A stretch of 15,529 bases of DNA from Hemicentrotus pulcherrimus (Eukaryota; Echinodermata; Echinoidea; Camarodonta; Strongylocentrotidae): NCBI GenBank assembly GCA_003118195.1, contig BEXV01000290.1, positions 57,179 to 72,707 of the forward strand, in the 5' to 3' direction. Below the pieces are notes generated by a model. That model was not told where the DNA came from and made no database searches. It saw only the letters and a program-made list of their open reading frames with translations. Below, in pieces: positions 9,675 to 15,529 of the stretch (the stretch's first letter is position 1; each line of letters starts with the position of its first letter). A program made the translations under genes and the position numbers.

Positions 9675-10263
9675 TACCGTATTTGCCGGCGATAAAGCCG
9701 CACCCTCGTATAGGCCGCACCCCCGATTTTGACCTTTAAAAAAAAAAAGAACAAAAAAGAACCAAAAAAAAATTTGTTAATAAATTTTTGTCAAAAACGG
9801 GATTCGATCTCTTGCACCCCTGATCACGATGTGACTAAAGTCAATGCCTAAGACCGCTCGGCCATCAAGCACTGATACAGTATCTTGCAGTTTTCTGTGA
9901 TGTTTACACTGAAATGGATTGAAAATGGCGACTTCGCGTGCTGGATGCTTCGCGGCAGCTCCGTTAAACGGGCCCTTCTTTTACTTTTGCAATGCATTGG
10001 CACGAACTTACAGTTTGTTGTTTTTTGGAAGTTTATTTTCGTCTTCATGTCAACAATGCAAGATAAAATTGTTGGTAAGATGTGTGGAAATGTCCTGTAC
10101 CATAGTGGTATAGTTATTGTACCGTTCGTAGTCCCATATGTGCAAATTTGTGCTGGTTTTGCCTTAATTTTTTTTAAAAACTTTCGCCGCATACGCCGCA
10201 CCCCAACTTTTTGATTTTTTCTCTCCCGAAAATACTGCGGCGTTTACGCCAGCAAATACGGTA
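9675..10263. mobile_element. 589-bp terminal-inverted-repeat element (TACCGTATTTGC ends)
   Basis: The left end reads taccgtatttgccggcg and the complement of the right end reads taccgtatttgctggcg; similarity continues to about 28 bp (gccgc). TA at both outer edges would fit a TA target duplication, but the TA is also part of the repeat, so this is not decisive. Subterminal GCCGCACCCC motifs occur in direct orientation at both ends (near 9714 and 10195). The inside has no transposase; overlapping open frames of about 110 codons on both strands look like chance. A tRNA-like unit lies at 9793-9873. It is most likely a non-autonomous DNA transposon. Repeats with similar ends occur widely in animal genomes, but I cannot name the family with certainty. 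Confidence 0.8.
9793..9873 (-). pseudogene. tRNA-like Pol III unit (Leu/Ser-type) inside the mobile element
   Basis: Read on the minus strand, the sequence has a perfect A box TGGCCGAGCGG (9864-9854, consensus TRGYNNARNNG) and a perfect B box GATCGAATC (9809-9801, consensus GWTCRANNC). They are 55 bp apart, as in tRNAs with a long variable arm. Five T residues follow at once (9797-9793), a Pol III terminator. The GCCGAGCGGTCTTAGGC D-arm is typical of Leu/Ser tRNAs. The acceptor stem, anticodon stem and T stem do not pair well, so it is not a working tRNA. It is better seen as a tRNA-derived promoter or SINE head. Confidence 0.65.
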
Positions 10264-10454
10264 CAAGGATCAAGACAAGGGAAAGTATTTCATTATCTTT
10301 TGGATAATCTTCTCTCAAATGAGCCTCATAATGCGAGGCCTCCTCCCGCAGATAAGAAATACTAGAAAAGAATGATGGGCAGAAATGTTATTAGTTGATA
10401 CAATTTATAATGACCTGTTTTTGTTATTCTTCATTTTATTTTCATGTTTTTAGA

Positions 10455-10465
10455 GGGGGGGGGGG
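10455..10465 (+). repeat. G11 homopolymer
   Basis: A run of 11 G residues lies in otherwise AT-rich intron DNA. A matching C11 run occurs at 13124-13134. Exact lengths of such runs are unreliable in assemblies. Confidence 0.85.
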
Positions 10466-10542
10466 CCACCTCAAACCCCTAGAGAGTAGAGACTCAATTG
10501 TGCTGTGGGCCTGTGAGTGTGTTTTTCAATAAATTAATACTG

Positions 10543-11020
10543 TTTTCACACTGGCAATATTTTGCTTAACCCCGTACCATACATGTGGGGTTAAAGGGTA
10601 TCTTAACCCCACCTATAGTTCGGGGTTAAGCTTATTCCAGTTTCTTTTCACACTGGCAAAATGTTGCTTAACCCAGAACTACAGGTGGGGTTAAAAGGGG
10701 GGTTTTAGCCCCACCTATAGTACGGGGTTAAGCTTATTCCACTTTCTTTTCACACTGGCAAAATGTTGCTTAACCCAGGACTACAGGTGGGGTTAAAAGG
10801 GGGGTTTTAGCCCCACCTATAGTACGGGGTTAAGCTTATTCCACTTTCTTTTCACACTGGCAAAAATTTGCTTAACCACGTACTATAGGTGGGGTTAAAG
10901 GGGGAGTCTTAGCCCTACCTATATAGTCAGGGGTTAAGCCTATTCCACTTTCTGTTCAGACTCGTATTTACCAAAGTGGGCTAGCCCCACCTGTAGTACA
11001 GGGTTAGCTGGCCCTGGGCC
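10543..11020 (+). repeat. Tandem array of about 102-bp hairpin units (4.6 copies)
   Basis: Units start with ttttcacactgg at 10543, 10645, 10747 and 10849; a diverged fifth (tgttcagactcg) starts at 10953. Lengths are 102, 102, 102 and 104 bp. Units 2 and 3 are nearly identical. Each unit holds a 31-bp inverted repeat: left arm gcttaaccc...ggtggggttaaa, right arm ttagccccacctatagtacggggttaagc. Hairpins span 10564-10631, 10666-10733, 10768-10835 and 10870-10939, with loops rich in G. Spacers of about 34 bp (cttattccactttcttttca...) separate them. Confidence 0.92.
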
Positions 11021-11027
11021 ATTCCAT

Positions 11028-11365
11028 GGTAACTCGCATTACACCTAATGGGTACATTGACACGATAATGTGCCTATATCTTTAGAACTGCTAGGATCTA
11101 CAGTATAAGATACTTTTTTCAAACATGGACAGGGTAGATAACAACTGAATGAAACAAAACAGAAAATTGAAGAACAAACATTTTTAGATTCTTGGATTAT
11201 TGAATTTCGGTAACTCGCGTAACAAAACAAAAAAAAAACAAAAAAAAAATCTTTCCTACTTTAATTTCATAGAAGGTTGTGACTTTATAAGATCACAATA
11301 TTAAAGATAAGAAACAATGGACTAGTAAAATGCAGGAAGCAAATATGTTGGTAACTCGCGTTACA
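11028..11365 (+). repeat. Three dispersed copies of GGTAACTCGC(G/A)TTACA
   Basis: Copies lie at 11028-11043 (ggtaactcgcattaca), 11209-11224 (ggtaactcgcgtaaca) and 11350-11365 (ggtaactcgcgttaca). The core GTAAC-TCGC-GTTAC is a small inverted repeat. A partial copy ggtaactcc occurs at 11782. The DNA between them is AT-rich and otherwise featureless up to about 11710. Confidence 0.75.
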
Positions 11366-11783
11366 TTTTGTCCGGAGGCCATTTTCACCCCTATGTAATA
11401 GATTAAATATCACAGGACCCCTTGGAATATTTAAATATATTCATCTTTTTCCATTTAGCGAAATTTTCAGGAAAAAAATATTACAAGAATCCTGTGTAAT
11501 CTGCAATAATTTTTTTTTTTTTCATCTACAGTCCCACATGTACGTTTTTGATGATGGTTTGAGATCTTAGGAAATCAACAAAAATGAAAAATAAATTGTA
11601 TTGAATTTGAAAGGCCCTAATGTTTTATGAACATCCATGGCATAAGGTAAGTGATAAATCAAAGAATAAACATAAGAGGTACATTTCTTTTTTTTATATC
11701 ATGTCCTTCTTCTCATGGAATGACCCCCCTGCAAAATAGCAGGGCTAACCCTGCAATTGTGGTGCTACATGTACATGTACCGG

Positions 11784-11810
11784 TAACTCCTGCTAACTCC
11801 TGCTAACTCT
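11784..11810 (+). repeat. 10-bp tandem repeat next to the palindromic MITE
   Basis: The unit taactcctgc is repeated about 2.7 times, abutting the left end of the 301-bp palindrome. It may reflect slippage at the insertion site or a remnant of the host element's CTAAC motif. Confidence 0.75.
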
Positions 11811-12109
11811 GCAATACACCAGTTTACAGTTGTATCAGTGCACATGCGCAGACTGGGCGCCATTTTAGATTGCACCCAAACAGGGTGCCAATGACCCGAG
11901 GGCCGAGGACACTTATTTATGCGTAAATTAAGATTGCGCCAATGCAAATGATGATATATGCGCGCACAACGCAGCACGCACGCAGTGATATCATCATAAT
12001 TTGCATGGGCGCAATCTTATTTACGCATAAAAACATGACCTCTAGGTCATTGGCTTTGTTTGGGTGTCATTTAAAATGGCGCACACAACTGTAAACTGGT
12101 GTATTGCAG
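11809..12109. mobile_element. 301-bp near-palindromic foldback MITE
   Basis: The terminal arms ctgcaatacaccagtttacagttgt (11809-11833) and the right end (12085-12109) are perfect inverted copies. Inner blocks also pair: gccattttagat / atttaaaatggc, and about 45 bp of tttatgcgtaaa..aagattgcgcc.atgcaaat (11914-11957) with its complement at 11988-12031. The centre (about 11958-11987) is CG-rich with alternating purine and pyrimidine. There is no coding capacity. It is a typical non-autonomous DNA transposon that could fold into one long hairpin. No convincing target duplication was found. Confidence 0.85.
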
Positions 12110-12783
12110 TGCCAAGCAACTGATGAGAACAGAAACGAAAACAAGTCCGGGACTACGCAGGGGAGCGAATTAATGAATATTCACGCTGTGGCTATTACGG
12201 GGCTAAGGTATTGCAGTGAGAAAAGCCAAAAAATTTAGTCCGGGGTTAAGGATAGTACAGGGCTAAGCAAAGTAAAGGGTTAAAGATAGTGCGAAGTTTT
12301 GGTATGCCTGGGGTCTTGAATTTGGTTCAAATGAACATATTGGAAGCATATGCGACCCTACAATATTCAGTGATCATTGTCGCGGTTGAAATTGAGTCTT
12401 ATGTTATGAAATTGTAAATAATAAACTCTTTATGTTGTATAGCTCCCTCTCAAGGTAAAGACATTCATTAAGCTATAAAACAATGTTTCTTGACTAAAAT
12501 CGACCGAAAAGCTTTTCCCGTTTGCAAATAATATATCACAACTACATACATGTATTCTGAGATTTTCATGGTCGCAGCTACCATCTTGCGGCCCTAGACG
12601 CTAATTGAAATGTACATGTATTTCAAAATTTACCGGGAGCACCGGTAAATTGTTATATTCAATTTTTCTCAAAAGCAGAAGTGTTTTAGGGGCTAAATTT
12701 TCTAGTGCTTATATTACATCCACAAGGGCACACATCCAAATACATCAAAATTGTAAAGAATCACTATTCACCCATTTTTCAAC

Positions 12784-12812
12784 ATTGTACATATACATGT
12801 ACATGTACAGTA
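12784..12812. repeat. ACATGT-type low-complexity cluster
   Basis: It reads attgtacatatacatgtacatgtacagtatatac, made of overlapping TACATGTA and TGTACA palindromes, in the EHD intron. Confidence 0.8.
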
Positions 12813-13123
12813 TATACCTGTATCCCATTATACATGTAGATTGAGTAAAGTATGTCTCTCAAAAATGAGCCAACTCAATGACAATGTGTTTTCAATTTGA
12901 ACAACTGTATGCATGACAGTTGTTTGGACTCAACCAACTGTGCCTACTGTCAATCAAAGGTGATGTATTTACCATCACTGAACTGGGAAGTATTTAATTA
13001 ATACACAGGAACTATCCACAAATCTAATCATGACTGGAGCATGAACTTAAACTGGTCATATTAACTACTTCAATGGATACAAGTTGTTGTGAGAGAAATC
13101 AGACAAGATCAGCAAATATACGA

Positions 13124-13134
13124 CCCCCCCCCCC
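13124..13134 (+). repeat. C11 homopolymer
   Basis: A run of 11 C residues lies 25 bp upstream of an ACATGT microsatellite. The exact length is uncertain in any assembly. Confidence 0.85.
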
Positions 13135-13158
13135 AATCTCTCCACCTTTACAAACATA

Positions 13159-13186
13159 CACATGTACATGTACATGTACATGTATA
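13159..13186. repeat. (ACATGT)4 microsatellite
   Basis: Four continuous copies of acatgt (cacatgtacatgtacatgtacatgtat). This is the longest uninterrupted tract of the motif that recurs across the window. Confidence 0.9.
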
Positions 13187-14230
13187 TACGGAACCAGAGG
13201 AAATGATGGGAGTTCACTGGGCTGTGTATACAGTAGCTACAATTTAGCTAGCAATAAAAATACACAGAAGCGGTAGTCACGAAGAAGGGGTAAGCAATAG
13301 CTCTCAAAAGCGCTCCAGTAAATTGAAAAAGAGCTCTGGTAAAATGCACTCCTGTGAACACAAGAGTATTTATCAATTTTATTTACACCGATGGAAAGTA
13401 CATGAGTCATTGGCCTCCAGCTTTCTTGGGTCAAACATATTGAGAATCCTGGGTCAAATGCAACATCTCAATATCAACACATTCACATTTGTCCAAACTG
13501 CTACTGTATTGTATGAGAGAAGAGTGTGTGGGTATATGCTGTGTGTGTGATAGGAACACCATAGCCGATATGTACAAAATGTGGAGTGAAGGTACATGTA
13601 GGAGGGGCTAATGGACAAGGTTGTATGGAAAAAGAAAAGGGGCATTTTTAATAGGACAGAAAGATCCAGTCAGACTCAGACTTTGTGTATGAAGAACAAT
13701 CATTATTTTTAGTTCTCCTTTTTTCCTAAATCTATTATGTACCGGTAACTATTATTTTACTGTACATGAATTGTATTGGCAATCGTTTTCAAAGAACTGA
13801 ATTAAATTCTAAAGTCTAAGATGGCCATTGGGAGTGATATACACGATTTAATCTATAAACTTTATAGTGAATCATTGTTCACATGGATCCATCAACATAT
13901 GACTTTCTTGCCAAGTAACCAATACTTCAATATAATAATGATACATGTACATTGTACAGTACATGTTCATCCACTGTACCGGGAACTGCAAAATTATTGG
14001 TTTGTGAACTTTGTGTACATGGACATTTACCTGTATAAAGTAGGTTTTATATTAAAACTGACAGGTAAATTTCACTTACTGTAGCAAATTTTACAATTCT
14101 TGCTCCAGTGTATTTGCTACCATACAGGTATAAAAAATCAAAAAGTTATTAATCATTGCACATTTGTTGTTTTTATATCATTCAAATTCATGGCCTTAAT
14201 ATCATAATGAAGTAAAGTGCAGGAATTTGG

Positions 14231-14278
14231 CCATTGCTTTGTACAGTAACTGTTTTTAACATGTGTACAAAGCAATGG
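14231..14278. repeat. Perfect 15-bp stem-loop
   Basis: The arms ccattgctttgtaca (14231-14245) and tgtacaaagcaatgg (14264-14278) are exact inverted copies around an 18-nt loop. The stem ends abruptly at both sides. Confidence 0.9.
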
Positions 14279-14662
14279 TGACATGTACACATAATGTACT
14301 ACATACAGGTGTACATGAAGTGAACTACATGTAACGGTACACTGTATACATGTATACTACCTTATAAACATCCAAATGATAAAATGGTGTATACATGAAT
14401 GCATACAAATGCACATCAAGCATTTGATTCAAATCAAAACCAAAACTTCCACATGTACATCACATGTAGCACTGACATGACATCAATTTGTCAAGCCTTG
14501 AACGTATATGATATGATGTATGGGCAAGTTACAAAAGGAAGAAGGGACTTCTGCATAGGGTGGGAAGTTTAGAAAACTTATACTGATAGAAAGCTCCTAC
14601 AACAGAGTAGAACAGACTACCATCAATGTTCATCCATATACATGTATGCTATAGCAAGTCTT

Positions 14663-14706
14663 GAAGATGAGGCATTTTAGGCATGAAGATGAGGCATTTT
14701 AGGCAT
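14663..14706 (+). repeat. Perfect 22-bp tandem duplication
   Basis: The unit gaagatgaggcattttaggcat occurs twice without mismatch (14663-14684, 14685-14706), which points to a recent local duplication. Confidence 0.95.
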
Positions 14707-15027
14707 CAGGAATCACATTTGTTGTGATTCTATGATATGAAATAAAAAAAAATAAAAATGTAAGTGTCACTTTTACTTCTTCCCTTCTTTATCTGTGTTG
14801 GTCACTAAAGAACATTATCAATATACACTAATGTAGGTACATGTACATGCAAACATGAACTGCAAGTATGCATACACAATGCCCACTTGCCTCACAGCAC
14901 ATTCATTACAAAAATAAAGGAAAAACAAAAAAACAATATGTACATGTACAGTACTACAGTGTAGAGGCAATCTGCAGATCATGACAACAGATGATGAAAG
15001 TAAAATCAACGATAAATTAATTGTGGT

Positions 15028-15055
15028 ATATGATATGATATGATTTGATATGATA
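15028..15055 (+). repeat. (TATGA)n microsatellite
   Basis: Repeats of the 5-mer tatga/gatat with one interruption (tatatgatatgatatgatttgatatgataat). It is a short simple repeat in intron DNA. Confidence 0.85.
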
Positions 15056-15144
15056 ATGAATAACTTGACATACACTGTAGTTTAAAGATAAAGACCAGTT
15101 ATGGTCATGCGATTGCATAGTGAAAGAAAAGGTTGATCACCTGG

Positions 15145-15173
15145 CATACATGTACATGTACTGTACAGTACAT
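15145..15173. repeat. ACATGT/TGTACA palindromic cluster
   Basis: It reads catacatgtacatgtactgtacagtacata. It combines two palindromes, ACATGTACATGT and TACTGTACAGTA, close together near the window end. Confidence 0.8.
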
Positions 15174-15529
15174 ATTGGTGTGTAAGGTTCTGGAATCATT
15201 AAAATCATAAGAAATTTGGACCAGTCTTGGTAAAGTTACAAGCACTGTACACAGAAAGATGTATATGGGACGACGCGACACATGCGCGATATCTATCAGG
15301 TCCAAATAGATATGATAATTTACCAAATATTTCAATTAAAAGCGGTTTCTTGGCAAAATTTGTATCATCATATATTTATATACCGTAGTCAAAACATATT
15401 CTTTCACATGACTGGTAATAAGAGCTTCCATTTCATTTTTTGAGAGGCGTGCGTTTCCAAAATTGGTCTTTACCTTTAATACATGTACATGTTAATGCTT
15501 GAAATTTACTTTCACATTCCTCTAATACT

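Larger units (their letters stand above)
10543..12297. mobile_element. Composite repeat element with GGGGTTAAGC inverted ends
   Basis: The left edge (ttttcacactgg, then ttttgcttaaccccgtaccat) and the complement of the right edge (cttcgcact, then actttgcttagccctgtactat at about 12253-12297) are related with gaps, so the whole stretch has imperfect inverted termini. Inside, from left to right, are four 102-104-bp hairpin units plus a decayed fifth, a pair of shorter inverted blocks (10999-11028 against 11714-11753), a middle with three GGTAACTCGCGTTACA copies, a 301-bp near-palindrome, and a second cluster of GGGGTTAAG/GGGCTAAG motifs. No transposase frame is visible. It reads as a non-autonomous transposon enlarged by internal duplication and nested insertion. 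The outer limits are estimates. Confidence 0.6.
8716..15529 (-). other. EHD intron (3' part, at least 6.8 kb)
   Basis: From the acceptor to the window edge I find no minus-strand reading frame matching EHD. The P-loop, DTPG and RKLNDLIKRARLAK blocks that should precede the last exon are all absent. The stretch is AT-rich with many stops in every frame and carries transposon-like inverted repeats, microsatellites and TACATGTA clusters. The simplest reading is a single large intron whose donor lies beyond 15529. A short non-coding or alternative exon cannot be excluded. Confidence 0.75.
12298..15529. other. AT-rich distal part of the EHD intron, no gene seen
   Basis: About 3.2 kb with short open frames only, none resembling a protein family. 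It holds several ACATGT clusters, homopolymers, small hairpins and simple repeats, listed separately where clear. No EHD exon, no promoter and no large transposon is recognisable. Confidence 0.6.

Noticed and set aside
9793..9873. Functional tRNA-Leu or tRNA-Ser gene
   Set aside because: The promoter boxes are intact but acceptor, anticodon and T stems fail to pair, so it was annotated as tRNA-derived only.
9848..10214. Open frames of about 110 codons on both strands inside the TIR element
   Set aside because: They overlap each other and the terminal repeat, run into the A/T-rich tail, and show no transposase motif; chance frames in a higher-GC repeat.
10543..11020. CRISPR-like regular array
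   Set aside because: The whole 102-bp unit repeats, including the spacer; there are no unique spacers, and the context is a eukaryotic intron.

Overview
The window looks like nuclear DNA of a marine invertebrate animal, most likely a deuterostome such as a sea urchin. The reasons are a conserved animal protein split by a spliceosomal intron, AT-rich non-coding DNA with many short A/T runs, several foldback (MITE-like) elements, and a very high density of the palindromic 8-mer TACATGTA. The organism is an inference from texture and was not checked against any database. There is no sign of bacterial gene organisation.

One gene is certain. The last coding exon of an EH-domain (EHD/RME-1/Past1) membrane-remodelling ATPase lies on the minus strand at 8008-8715, with a clear 3' splice acceptor just upstream and a candidate poly(A) signal about 190 nt past the stop. 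The GTPase-like G domain should be encoded upstream, beyond position 15529. The 6.8 kb from 8716 to the window end reads as one intron with no recognisable EHD exon.

Layout on the plus axis: 1-1700 holds two foldback elements (202-679 and 1169-1651). The stretch 2080-2485 holds a possible short terminal exon of an unidentified minus-strand gene, followed by two AATAAA signals. 3008-3253 looks like the 3' end of a retroposed or transcribed sequence ending in a poly(A) run, followed by a 75-bp hairpin. 3430-7800 is AT-rich DNA downstream of EHD, rich in TACATGTA, with no supported gene. 8008-8715 is the EHD exon. Inside the EHD intron sit a 589-bp terminal-inverted-repeat element carrying a tRNA-like Pol III unit (9675-10263), a composite element of about 1.75 kb (10543-12297) that begins with four 102-104-bp tandem hairpin units and contains a 301-bp near-palindromic MITE (11809-12109), and then 3.2 kb of AT-rich intron with microsatellites and small hairpins.

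The repeats do not appear to serve the gene; they are passengers in an intron and its flanks. The observations most worth a second look are the tandem hairpin array in its composite element, the tRNA-like Pol III unit inside an inverted-repeat element, and the short candidate exons of an unidentified neighbour gene.
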